Below, in pieces: positions 1 through 8,014 of a DNA stretch of 28,345 nt. Below the pieces are notes generated by a model, which had not been told where the DNA came from, ran no database searches, and saw only the letters and a list, made by a program, of their open reading frames with translations. Source of the DNA: Clostridia bacterium (lineage in GTDB: Bacteria; Bacillota; Clostridia; UMGS1810). Position numbers and translations under genes: made by a program. Each line of letters starts with the position of its first letter. The first letter of the stretch is position 1. Location of the stretch: contig JAEDEG010000033.1 of the NCBI GenBank assembly GCA_016293435.1, positions 1-28,345 on the forward strand. The letters run 5' to 3'.

Positions 1-629
1 CATTTGAGGTTTGAGATTTCTCCATCTATGTAATCAAATTCAATTTCGTAGTTTTCGCTCCCCTCTACAATAGCGTGACCACGAGTGCCATCTATCTCAA
101 CAAAGTGGGCTCTGTTTTCCATATAATAATCATGACCACGATCGGCTGCGTCGTGAGAAATCTTCATCTTTGACAAATCATCAAGAGAAAATCTGTTTGA
201 TTCGTCATTCCCACTTACATATTCCTCATCATTTTCAGGAGCCTTGAACCAGGCAAGAATTTTTGAAAAAGGAATTGCATTTGGGTCAAAGCTGACAACA
301 TGTGAACCTGCAAGGTAGAAGTCGCCTTTAACATTAGTGTCAATCATGGCGATGACTTTCTTATAATCTGAGAGTTTAATCTTAAAGGAATAATTAACTT
401 CTGTAACCTGTCCGCGATAGCCTTCCAGCTTACCTTCCACATAAACAAAGTCGCCAACCTTCAAATCAAAGCTGTCGTTGTAGTAAGCCCAACCCATCCC
501 TCTGTGAGGGAAGTATACCTGAACTACGGATTTCTTAGGTTGCGCCTTTTCCTGACAAACTGTAACCGACGGTTCTTTTTCAGATTCTTTGTTTATTCTT
601 GTATTAAAGCCGATAGGATATTTTTTCAT
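1..629 (-). CDS. SWIM zinc-finger domain protein, 3' end off the window
   Basis: Read on the minus strand, an open frame starts at ATG (629-627), 10 nt after a GGGAGG ribosome site (645-640), and stays open to the window edge, giving at least 209 residues. The first 120 residues are of unknown fold, with FPHRGMGWAYYN and VGDFVYVEGKLEGYRGQV, which resembles a small beta-barrel. The visible C-terminal part (HDAADRGHDYY, then a strand pattern ending SNLKC) matches the start of a SWIM zinc finger, a CxCx(n)CxH module found in proteins that bind DNA or other proteins. The first Cys codon is cut by the window edge, so the zinc ligands cannot be checked. It points away from all the other genes and is probably chromosomal flank or element-edge DNA. 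The SWIM call is by pattern recall. Confidence 0.72.
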   Translation of the reverse strand, partial: MKKYPIGFNTRINKESEKEPSVTVCQEKAQPKKSVVQVYFPHRGMGWAYYNDSFDLKVGDFVYVEGKLEGYRGQVTEVNYSFKIKLSDYKKVIAMIDTNVKGDFYLAGSHVVSFDPNAIPFSKILAWFKAPENDEEYVSGNDESNRFSLDDLSKMKISHDAADRGHDYYMENRAHFVEIDGTRGHAIVEGSENYEIEFDYIDGEISNLK

Positions 630-699
630 AATGTTTTAACCTCCCAAAAAGATTTAAGGCTTTTTCTTTATACTCATTTTATCAAATTGAGTGGGTGTT

Positions 700-759
700 A
701 AAACGGACAGTGCTTAATCAAAGTATCGGTTTTTTCGCAGCGGAATGTTTGTCCGTTTT
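700..759. repeat. Inverted repeat with 40-nt loop
   Basis: AAAACGGACA (700-709) is the exact reverse complement of TGTCCGTTTT (750-759), which continues into a run of six T. It lies in the gene-poor stretch between the SWIM gene and the first element gene. It could be a weak terminator or part of a recombination end; no gene runs into it on the plus strand. Confidence 0.5.
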
Positions 760-766
760 TTGTAGC

Positions 767-806
767 CTGCCGCTGTCAATTTGAATATTCAAATTGGCAT
801 CGGCAG
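767..806. repeat. Near-perfect 40-bp palindrome
   Basis: The centre CAATTTGAATATTCAAATTG (777-796) is a perfect 20-bp palindrome. It is extended by CTGCCG (767-772) and CGGCAG (801-806), with only two mismatched pairs across the whole 40 bp. There is no T-run after it on either strand, so it is not a typical terminator. It sits directly next to the CotJC-like remnant. Protein-binding site, hairpin or junction scar are all possible. Confidence 0.6.
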
Positions 807-828
807 ACTTATTTGTTGTGCATACACG

Positions 829-957
829 ATAGCAGCAGAACAAAAAGCAAGATCAACATACGACAATATTCTTCGTCTGAGTGATGACCCCGATGTTAAC
901 GATGTAATCAAATTTTTGAGAGCAAGAGAAATTGTTCATTATCAAAGATTCGGTGAA
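829..957 (+). pseudogene. Remnant of CotJC-like manganese catalase gene
   Basis: About 43 codons read IAAEQKARSTYDNILRLSDD, then DPDVNDVIKFLRAREIVHYQ, then RFGE. This is the conserved C-terminal helix segment of spore-coat CotJC and manganese catalases (family pattern IAAEQKAR..Y, DDPDV.D...FLR.RE..H.QRFGE). Similarity starts abruptly after a short unrelated stretch and stops right after RFGE, where the frame runs on with no family resemblance. The catalase core (four-helix bundle with the di-manganese Glu/His ligands) is mostly absent, so this is a gene fragment. The surrounding frame (781-1089) is open by chance. A fragment of a host sporulation gene here suggests that the element, or an earlier rearrangement, broke host DNA at this point. 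Family recognition is by memory of the motif, not by a search. Confidence 0.7.
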
Positions 958-1047
958 ACGAAACGGAAAGATACAAGTAAATCGAAAGCCCATAATTTAC
1001 GCTGTTTTCAGCAACTAAAAAATACAGAAGTTATGATATTGAGCACG

Positions 1048-1085
1048 AAAAGGTATTGTTTTAACAGCAATGCCTTTTTCTTTTG
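1048..1085 (+). terminator. Rho-independent terminator
   Basis: AAAAGGTATTG (1048-1058) pairs with CAATGCCTTTT (1068-1078), an 11-bp stem with one G-U pair, followed by TTTTTCTTTT. It separates the remnant region from the small Cys-rich gene at 1113. Confidence 0.7.
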
Positions 1086-1112
1086 CTAAATTTATGCGAA
1101 GGGAATGTTTTT

Positions 1113-1289
1113 ATGAATACTAACAAACAACTATGCCCTACCTGCAAAACAGGACAGGACACATATTTACTTGACAGCAGAAATCCGTTTTGCCCGTACA
1201 TACATTGCCATAACGGAACGAGCTGCACAATGTATAAACCGATTGAAAAACAGAATATCACACCCGACAGCGTAAAGGAAAAATCCTGA
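1113..1289 (+). CDS. Small cysteine-rich protein (58 aa)
   Basis: ATG at 1113 follows an AAGGGA-type ribosome site about 8 nt upstream; a longer reading from TTG 1083 has no ribosome site and was not chosen. The protein has CPTC near the N-terminus (QLCPTCKTGQDTYLL), then NPFCPYIHCHNGTSC, so six Cys and two His that could form a small zinc-binding knuckle. It resembles in size and layout the short Cys-rich proteins often found at ICE ends, such as the KTR type, but I do not recognise it as a member of that family. It is monocistronic: a terminator lies just before it and another overlaps its stop codon. Confidence 0.65.
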   Translation: MNTNKQLCPTCKTGQDTYLLDSRNPFCPYIHCHNGTSCTMYKPIEKQNITPDSVKEKS

Positions 1290-1301
1290 CGCTGTTTTTT
1301 T
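1267..1301 (+). terminator. Terminator overlapping the end of the Cys-rich gene
   Basis: ACAGCGT (1267-1273) pairs with ACGCTGT (1289-1295), with an inner AGGA/TCCT pairing, and is followed by a run of seven T. The left arm lies inside the last codons of the small gene at 1113. Confidence 0.8.
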
Positions 1302-1311
1302 ATACCCTTTT

Positions 1312-1423
1312 GTGGAACAATAGAAAGTTTTTAGACAAGTAAAACAGCGCTTTTTAAGCCTCGTTTTCTTTAGGATAAGGAAAAGATATTAAATACCCTC
1401 AAAAATGGCTTCTATCGTTCCAC
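1312..1423. repeat. 112-nt inverted-repeat element, copy 1
   Basis: GTGGAACAATAGA (1312-1324) and TCTATCGTTCCAC (1411-1423) form 13-bp arms with one imperfect pair. The same arms occur at 28091-28201 with almost the same spacing (112 against 111 nt). Inside, both copies share AAAACAGCG, AAGCC and a right-hand block ACCCTCAAAAA-YGGCT. The imperfect pair is A-C if transcribed from the plus strand but G-U from the minus strand, so a folded RNA would more likely come from the minus strand. It sits about 15 nt before the ribosome site of the RepA-like gene. Confidence 0.75.
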
Positions 1424-1455
1424 TTTCAGAATAAGCGAAAGGAGGATTTTTTTGT

Positions 1456-2355
1456 ATGGCAGTTTTCAGAATTGAAAAGACGCATGATTATACGGTGATG
1501 TCCAATTATCACTTAAAAGACAGCTCATTGTCCTTAAAGTCAAAAGGGCTTTTGTCTATGATGTTGTCGCTGCCCGATGAATGGAATTACACCACAAGAG
1601 GACTTGCGGCAATCTGCAAGGAAGGCGTTGACAGTATCGGAACAGCACTTAAAGAGCTTGAAAGAGCCGGATATATTAAGCGTAACAGACTGCGGGATGA
1701 TAAAGGTAAAATCACCGATACGGAGTATGTCATATTTGAAAAGCCGCAGAAAGAGCCGTACACGCAACCGCCGGAAACGGATTTGCCTCATACGGAAACA
1801 CCATATACGGAAAACCCGTATATGGATAAACCGAATACGGCTGTGCCGTGTACGGAAAACACCGCACAATTAAATACTAATATATTAAATAAAAAAGAAT
1901 TAAATACTGATGTATCAACTACTTATCCAATCAAATCCTATCCAAAGGAAACGGAGCAGAAACAAAACAGAAAGGGTGCGGATGGGATTGGATATGATGA
2001 GATGACAGCATACAGAAGTGTAATCAAGGGAAATATCGAGTATGATGTTTTAAGTATAAAGCTCAAAGCTGACATTTCAATACTTGATGAAATTGTTGAC
2101 CTGCTGACAGAAACGGTATGCACCTCAAAGCAGTACCTTACAATAGCCGGCGATACATTCCCGTCCGCAGTTGTAAAATCAAAGTTGCTGAAATTAAATG
2201 CCGAACATATAGAGTATGTCATAGACTGTATGAAATCGAATACAACAGACGTCCGCAATATCAAGAAATATATGCTTGCGGCGCTGTTTAACGCTCCCTC
2301 TACCATTGACAGCTTTTACACATCAAAGGTAAATCACGATATGTACGGCGGCTGA
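1456..2355 (+). CDS. RepA-like replication initiator (winged-helix N-terminus, DUF6017 C-terminus)
   Basis: ATG 1456 follows AAAGGAGGA with 8 nt spacing. Residues about 10-90 (HLKDSSLSLKSKGLLSMMLS through GYIKRNRLRDDKG) form a winged helix-turn-helix like that of replication initiator protein A and phage Rep proteins. Residues 95-140 are a Thr/Pro-rich linker with imperfect repeats of PYTENP type. Residues about 180-290 match the DUF6017 domain usually attached to these initiators. It is expected to bind DNA and either start replication of the excised circular element or control its genes. It has about 300 residues, normal for this ICE type, and is the first gene of the core module, with the 112-nt inverted-repeat element immediately upstream. 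Initiation activity is inferred from family and not shown. Confidence 0.85.
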   Translation: MAVFRIEKTHDYTVMSNYHLKDSSLSLKSKGLLSMMLSLPDEWNYTTRGLAAICKEGVDSIGTALKELERAGYIKRNRLRDDKGKITDTEYVIFEKPQKEPYTQPPETDLPHTETPYTENPYMDKPNTAVPCTENTAQLNTNILNKKELNTDVSTTYPIKSYPKETEQKQNRKGADGIGYDEMTAYRSVIKGNIEYDVLSIKLKADISILDEIVDLLTETVCTSKQYLTIAGDTFPSAVVKSKLLKLNAEHIEYVIDCMKSNTTDVRNIKKYMLAALFNAPSTIDSFYTSKVNHDMYGG

Positions 2356-2453
2356 TATGATAAAATCCATATACAAAAAATACAGACCGCCCTGAAAGAT
2401 AATCTGCTCCCCAAAACAAAAACACAAAATTTTACAAGGAGGATAATTCAAAA

Positions 2454-5400
2454 ATGAAATTCAGAAACAAGGCAAAATCTATTTTGTCAGGACTTCTTGC
2501 CCTGACTATGCTTTTAAGTGCTGCACCCGTAATCACTTATGCGGCACAATCTAACGAATATGTCGATCCTGCCGATAACTGGCTTAGTTCAAACGGACGA
2601 ACTAACGAGCTGGATATGAACGCTACTACCACTTTTGAAACATGCTGGTGTCCCGTCTGCAAAAAGGAAACTACTGTACTTACCTATCGTGTTCCAGAAT
2701 ACACAAGAACGGGAGAAACTGCAAAAAATCACGGCGTATGGTTTTCCGACGGCAGAAATGCAGACGGTACAGAAATCGGAAACCTTGACGACGGCACACC
2801 CGGAGTAAACGCATATTATACGGGCAATCATTGGACGAAAAGTGTTTGCCAGCTCTGCGGTACAATAAATGCGGTTGATGGATTGGACGCATATAATTTC
2901 AACAAGAATGTTTACAGTCTGAACGCCTGCGACCATAACTTCTTTATCGACTTTGACAATACTACCTATGAACCGTATAACAAGTTATATCATACAACCA
3001 CGCTTAAAAAAGGACAGTATTGCCAGTTCTGCAAAGGTACATTTGCAAGAGCAAGCGAAAAAAGAGAGTCCCACGATTTTACCGAGCTGATTGACGGACA
3101 AGTCGGAAACAACCGTTTTTACATATCCGAAAAATGCGGCGACTGCGGATATGAAACAAGCGAGTATGTAACCGCAAAATCCGTTATCGCCTCATACTAC
3201 GGAACGGCGGACGGCGAAGCGCATACCGTAACCGTTTCCGACCTGTCGGACAGCGGAGTTAAAACGAGTATTCGCTACGGCACATCTGCGGATAACTGTA
3301 CAAAGACATCTGCTCCCAATTACACACAGCCGGGATATTATACGGTTTACTACAAGATTACATACTCTTATTCCGGCGAGGATATGACGGAAAACGGCGT
3401 CAGCTATGTATGGCTGCTTAATGATAGTTCCAAAGAAACGGAAAATGACAGCGATACAATTATCATTATTCCTCCGGCGCATGAGCACAATTTCAGATAC
3501 TTTGAAACCGTTCCTGCCTCCTGTGAGAATTTAGGCTATGAGCGCTGGCAGTGCGACGGCTGCGGAAGTCTTGAAAAGAGAAACTACACTTCCGCAAAAG
3601 GACACGATTATGAGGATATAACCATAAGAGACGCAGACTGTACGCAGGGCGGCTTGATTTTAAGCCTTTGTAGAAACTGCGGAGATTTCTATGAGGAAAC
3701 CACTCCGAAAGGCGAACATAAATACAATACAGAAAAGCACAATCCGACTTGCAGGAATGTAGGATATGCAGAGCATATCTGCGAGGTATGCGGCGACAGC
3801 TTTATCACGGATATTACACCCTTAATTGCTCATTCCTATGAGCGTATTACAAAAGAGCCGACTTGTACCGACAAGGGTTATACAACTTCAACCTGTACAA
3901 TGTGCGGCAGCAGCTATGTTTCGGACTACACAGAGCCGACGGGACATCATTGGGACGAGGGGCATAATGTTACTTCCTCTACTTGTACAGCAGACGGTGT
4001 AATTGAATACAACTGCCTGAATTGTGATGAAAAGATAATTAAGGCAGACAGTGCAAAGGGACACACACCGGGGTCGGATGCGACTTGCAACGAACCGCAA
4101 ATCTGCGAGGTTTGCGGAACAGTTTTAGAGCTTCCGACGGGACATCACTATGATAGCAAGGTTATAAAGCCTACCTGCACATCTATGGGATATACTGTTT
4201 ACAAATGTTCTGACTGCGGCGATATATATACAGGTGATTATACGGATAAAGCAGACCATGAATATATAAAAACCGTAATCAATCCTACTTGTACCGAAAT
4301 GGGACATACGCATTATGCTTGTATAAACTGTGATTATGAATTTAACGCTGACTACACGGACAAAACTCCGCATAATTACAAGGCGGAAGTTACAAAGCCG
4401 ACCTGTTCGGAGTTTGGATTTACCGTTTACACTTGCGCCGACTGCGGCGACAGCTACACAAGCGATTATACAGATAAAACGGAGCATAACTATAACAGAG
4501 AGGTTATCCCTCCGACTTGCACCGAACACGGTTATACTGTTTACACCTGCCCGGACTGCGGAAAGGAATATATCGGCGATATTACCGAAAGTGAAAATCA
4601 CCATTACAAGGAAACAGTAATTGCTCCGTCTTGTACAGAAATGGGTTATTCCATATTCAGGTGCGAGGATTGCGGCGATGAATACAAGGGTAATTACACA
4701 GATAAGATACCTCACGACTATAACAAGAATATAACTGCTCCCACTTGTACGGAAATGGGATTTACGGTTTATGAATGTAAAAACTGCGCTGATACATACA
4801 CAGCAGATTACACCGACAAAATTGAGCACGATTACGAAAAGACAATTACTGCTCCAACTTGTACAGCATTGGGATTTACAACATTTGTGTGCGTAAACTG
4901 CGGCGATACTTACAAAGCCGAGTACAAGGAGCCGAAAGGACACACCCCGTCCGATTGGATAATTGATATTCCGGCAACCATTGAGCACGGCGGCAGCAAG
5001 CATATTGAATGTACCGTCTGCGGCGAAACCTTGCAAAGCGAGGATATTGCGCAGCTCATTGACACAGACCGTACCGACGAGGACGGCAATGCCGAAATAG
5101 GCGATTTCAGTATCATTCTTACCGACAAGGACGGAAAGCCTGTTTTTAATTCGGAAATTACGATTGATGTTGAGAATAAAATCTCAATCAGATTACCGCA
5201 CGGCAGGCTGTTAGACTTTGCCGATCAGACAACCGTAACGGCATTTTATACAGATACGCAGAAGCCGGCAGACAACTTAAATATCTTTATTGAGGACGAA
5301 AACGGCAATACCGCCACAGGTACAACGGACGCAAACGGACAGCTTAAAGTACCGAATAATCAGAGCAGCACGGGCAGCGGCAACGGCACTATCGGAAATG

Positions 5401-7913
5401 AAAACGATGGGATAAAAGACACCTATGTTGTTTCCGTGACCGATAAATACAATGTTATCATTCCAAACTGTGATGTAAAAATCGGTGAAAGCAATAATGT
5501 TGTGGTTGACCTGCCGGACGGCCTAATTCTTGCGCAGGACAGCCCTGTTATTATCACTATAACAAATCAGAACGGCGAACCTCAAAAAGATGTTTCCGTA
5601 ATTGTTATTGCTGATAAGGACTATATCGAAAAAGGCGTTACCGATATGTACGGCAAGTTGACTGTACCGCCGGTAAATTCCGGCTATACCGATAAAGACG
5701 GCAAGGTGAATGTTAAGGGATATAATGTCCTTGTGAATGATGAAAGCAGAAAGATTGAGAACGCTTTTGTTACTCTGAATGAAGATAACACCATTTCCGT
5801 ACTTCTTCCGGCAGATACCTTGATTGATTACGCAAACAGAATTACCGTAACAGTTCTTGATAAAGATGGCAATGCGGTTAAAGATATGAACGTAACCGTC
5901 AAAGATGTTTCGGAGAATGAGCGAAACGGTGTTACCGATGAACACGGAAAAATGACCGTTCCCCCGCTTTCGGAGGATATGACGGATAAAGGCGGCAATG
6001 CAAAGGTAAATGGATATAATATTCTTGTAAATGATGAAAATGCTGTTATCGAAAATGCCTTTGTAACTATCACAGATGGCAAGCTGAGTGTTATACTTCC
6101 CGAAACAAGCACAATTACAGTTGAAAACCGTATTACCGTTACCGTAACCGACAGCGAGGACAAGCCGGTTAAGGATATGAGCGTAACCGTGACAGACAGC
6201 ACGGAAAGAAAAGAAACCAACCTGACCGATGCAGACGGTAAGGCTGTTGTGCCTTCTGCAACATTTGATATTACAGATATTAACGGCTACGGAGAGTTAA
6301 ACGGGTATTCCGTTACCGTTGTTGATGAAAGCAAGGCTATTGAAAATGCTTCACTCACTTTGAATGAGGATAATTCAATTTCTGTTGTACTGCCGGCAGA
6401 AACCTTTATTGTTCATAATAACAGAATTACCGTAACCGTTTTGAATAAGGCGGACAAAACTCCTGTGTCGGATATGACGATAACTGTTTCGGAACTTCCG
6501 AAAACCGATATTGAGCCTAAATCCGTAAGCGGTAAAACCGACAAATACGGTAAAATCGTTGTTCCACCTCTTTCAGAGGACATAACGGACGATAACGGCA
6601 ATTCGGATATTACGGAGGAAAAGCCCGGCAAGGGTGAGGACACGGACGGCGACGGCATAGAAGATAAGCCCGGCGAAATTGAAACCGTAACATACAATGT
6701 ATCGGTGAATGATACAAAGGGCATTATTACAAACGCCTTTGTTACAATTAAGGACGGAAAAGTTTATGTAACGCTTCCCGAAACCCATACTCTGACAACC
6801 GCTAATCAGACGACCGTAACCGTTACAGATAAGGATGGCAAAGCTGTTTCAGGTGTATCGGTAACAATTACCGATAAAAACAACACTTCCGGCACCGGGA
6901 CGACCAACAGTAGCGGCAAGGTAACATTACCCGTTAAATCCTCCGGCGGTGGCGGTGGTTCTTCATCAGGCGGCAGCTCCGGCGGTGGCGGTGGTGGAAT
7001 CAGCTATAATTCTTCCGTCAATATCAAAATTACCGACAAAGACAGCAAAGCAGTAACGGGCTTTTCAAAGAGCGTTGACAGCAAGGGCAATTTTACAATT
7101 ACCCTGCCGACAGACAAAACACTTGACAGCGAAAATTATTATACCGTTACTGTAACCGATACCAAAGGAAATGCAAAGGCTGACACTTTCGTAACACTCA
7201 AAGATAAGAACAAAAACGAGGTCAGCGGCACAACCGATAAAAACGGCGTGCTTGTTCTTCCGGCAAAGGAACATAAGGCATATATCGTAGGCTATGATGA
7301 CGGAACGTTCCGTCCCGACAGCAATATGTCAAGAGCCGAAGCTGCAGCTATTTTCGCAAGGCTTATTTCCGAGAAAAAAGGCGAAAACATTTCAGGTGCA
7401 AGGACAAGCTTTTCGGATATATCCAAAAATGAGTGGTATGCAGGCTATGTTTCGTATCTTGAAAAGTACGGTATCATCAAGGGTTATGACGATAACACAT
7501 TTCGTCCCGACAGCAGCGTTACAAGAGCGGAATTTGTGGCTATGACAGTACGCTTTTATGGTTTGTTTGAGAATATAAAGACCGTATCTGATACAACAAA
7601 ATATACAGACATCAACGACGGACATTGGGCTGTTAAGGATATTTCCTATGCCACAAGCGAAAAATGGTTAAACGGCTATGCGGACGGAACATTTAAGCCC
7701 GATATAAATATCACCCGTGCAGAGGTTGTAACCGTTGTAAACCGTGCAACAGGCAGAAATGCCGACAATGAATATATCAATAAAAATCTTTCCTCGCTGA
7801 ATAAGTTTATCGATTTGAAGAACAACAGCTATTGGGCGTTTTATGATATTGAAGAAGCCTGCAACGACCATAAGGCGGCAAACAGCTCTGACGGTGAGGT
7901 TTGGTGTAGATAA
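2454..7913 (+). CDS. Giant secreted S-layer-homology protein with Cys/His repeats and Ig-like repeats
   Basis: ATG 2454 follows AAGGAGGA. Residues 1-31 are a classical signal peptide (KAKSILSGLLALTMLLS, cleavage near TYAA). Residues about 60-340 contain further CxxC pairs. Residues about 342-862 carry 12 full and 2 degenerate repeats of about 38 residues (H.Y...V..PTC...GYT.Y.C..CGD.Y..DYTD). Residues about 880-1600 carry seven Ig-like units of roughly 100 residues (ITVTV.D..G..V..M.VTV, GVTD..GK..VPP). Unit five holds DTDGDGIED, a calcium-loop-like motif, and a Gly/Ser linker lies near 1497-1516. Residues about 1609-1780 are three SLH modules (GYDDGTFRPDS..RAE) that bind secondary cell-wall polymer. 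It is therefore a cell-surface protein of about 195 kDa, plausibly an adhesin or mating-contact factor carried as cargo between repA and the transfer genes. No enzymatic domain is seen. Confidence 0.9.
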   Translation: MKFRNKAKSILSGLLALTMLLSAAPVITYAAQSNEYVDPADNWLSSNGRTNELDMNATTTFETCWCPVCKKETTVLTYRVPEYTRTGETAKNHGVWFSDGRNADGTEIGNLDDGTPGVNAYYTGNHWTKSVCQLCGTINAVDGLDAYNFNKNVYSLNACDHNFFIDFDNTTYEPYNKLYHTTTLKKGQYCQFCKGTFARASEKRESHDFTELIDGQVGNNRFYISEKCGDCGYETSEYVTAKSVIASYYGTADGEAHTVTVSDLSDSGVKTSIRYGTSADNCTKTSAPNYTQPGYYTVYYKITYSYSGEDMTENGVSYVWLLNDSSKETENDSDTIIIIPPAHEHNFRYFETVPASCENLGYERWQCDGCGSLEKRNYTSAKGHDYEDITIRDADCTQGGLILSLCRNCGDFYEETTPKGEHKYNTEKHNPTCRNVGYAEHICEVCGDSFITDITPLIAHSYERITKEPTCTDKGYTTSTCTMCGSSYVSDYTEPTGHHWDEGHNVTSSTCTADGVIEYNCLNCDEKIIKADSAKGHTPGSDATCNEPQICEVCGTVLELPTGHHYDSKVIKPTCTSMGYTVYKCSDCGDIYTGDYTDKADHEYIKTVINPTCTEMGHTHYACINCDYEFNADYTDKTPHNYKAEVTKPTCSEFGFTVYTCADCGDSYTSDYTDKTEHNYNREVIPPTCTEHGYTVYTCPDCGKEYIGDITESENHHYKETVIAPSCTEMGYSIFRCEDCGDEYKGNYTDKIPHDYNKNITAPTCTEMGFTVYECKNCADTYTADYTDKIEHDYEKTITAPTCTALGFTTFVCVNCGDTYKAEYKEPKGHTPSDWIIDIPATIEHGGSKHIECTVCGETLQSEDIAQLIDTDRTDEDGNAEIGDFSIILTDKDGKPVFNSEITIDVENKISIRLPHGRLLDFADQTTVTAFYTDTQKPADNLNIFIEDENGNTATGTTDANGQLKVPNNQSSTGSGNGTIGNENDGIKDTYVVSVTDKYNVIIPNCDVKIGESNNVVVDLPDGLILAQDSPVIITITNQNGEPQKDVSVIVIADKDYIEKGVTDMYGKLTVPPVNSGYTDKDGKVNVKGYNVLVNDESRKIENAFVTLNEDNTISVLLPADTLIDYANRITVTVLDKDGNAVKDMNVTVKDVSENERNGVTDEHGKMTVPPLSEDMTDKGGNAKVNGYNILVNDENAVIENAFVTITDGKLSVILPETSTITVENRITVTVTDSEDKPVKDMSVTVTDSTERKETNLTDADGKAVVPSATFDITDINGYGELNGYSVTVVDESKAIENASLTLNEDNSISVVLPAETFIVHNNRITVTVLNKADKTPVSDMTITVSELPKTDIEPKSVSGKTDKYGKIVVPPLSEDITDDNGNSDITEEKPGKGEDTDGDGIEDKPGEIETVTYNVSVNDTKGIITNAFVTIKDGKVYVTLPETHTLTTANQTTVTVTDKDGKAVSGVSVTITDKNNTSGTGTTNSSGKVTLPVKSSGGGGGSSSGGSSGGGGGGISYNSSVNIKITDKDSKAVTGFSKSVDSKGNFTITLPTDKTLDSENYYTVTVTDTKGNAKADTFVTLKDKNKNEVSGTTDKNGVLVLPAKEHKAYIVGYDDGTFRPDSNMSRAEAAAIFARLISEKKGENISGARTSFSDISKNEWYAGYVSYLEKYGIIKGYDDNTFRPDSSVTRAEFVAMTVRFYGLFENIKTVSDTTKYTDINDGHWAVKDISYATSEKWLNGYADGTFKPDINITRAEVVTVVNRATGRNADNEYINKNLSSLNKFIDLKNNSYWAFYDIEEACNDHKAANSSDGEVWCR
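3475..5045 (+). repeat. Tandem ~114-bp coding repeats (Cys/His units)
   Basis: About 12 full and 2 degenerate units encode a 38-residue module with one His, one lone Cys and a CxxC pair. The units are diverged in DNA sequence. The middle ones (about 4140-4930), which contain DYTDK and PTCTEMG, are most alike. This is coding repetition within the surface-protein gene and not a CRISPR array. Confidence 0.85.
5098..7265 (+). repeat. Seven tandem Ig-like coding repeats
   Basis: Seven units of about 90-130 codons recur with the pattern NAFVT...LP..T....NRITVTV.D..GK.V.DM.VTV, then TD..GK..VPP. The Gly/Ser linker after unit six contains an exact 18-bp repeat at 6942-6959 and 6978-6995, a likely slippage site for length change. 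Confidence 0.8.
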
Positions 7914-7930
7914 ATCTTTGTGCAAAAGGC

Positions 7931-7958
7931 AGAAAGCAGTCCGAAAGGATTGCTTTCT
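7931..7958 (+). terminator. Hairpin after the surface-protein gene
   Basis: AGAAAGCAGTCC (7931-7942) pairs with GGATTGCTTTCT (7947-7958), a 12-bp stem with one G-U pair and a GAAA tetraloop. The following bases are not a T-run, so it may be a weak terminator or mRNA 3' stabiliser. Confidence 0.55.
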
Positions 7959-7995
7959 CAATCGTTTTGTGATATACTAATATAATAAAACGATT
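7950..7995 (+). promoter_or_regulatory. Promoter and operator-like inverted repeat before the Abi gene
   Basis: An extended -10 (TGATATACT, 7970-7978) lies 17 bp after TTGCTT (7950-7955); a TATAAT also occurs at 7981-7986. Perfect 9-bp arms AATCGTTTT (7960-7968) and AAAACGATT (7987-7995) flank the -10 region, which suggests a repressor site or an early transcript hairpin. Confidence 0.5.
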
Positions 7996-8014
7996 TGTGT
8001 AGTAGGAGCAAAAT

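Noticed and set aside
781..1089. 102-codon frame as a functional gene
   Set aside because: There is no ribosome site, the start lies inside the 40-bp palindrome, and only an internal catalase-like fragment is recognisable.
4125..5036. 303-codon open frame on the minus strand
   Set aside because: It is the antisense shadow of the Cys/His repeats. It is repetitive, lacks a ribosome site and resembles no family.
3475..5045. Regular spacing of short repeats resembling a repeat array
   Set aside because: The period is about 114 bp in a single long open frame, units vary, and there are no constant repeats with unique spacers. It is coding repetition, not CRISPR.
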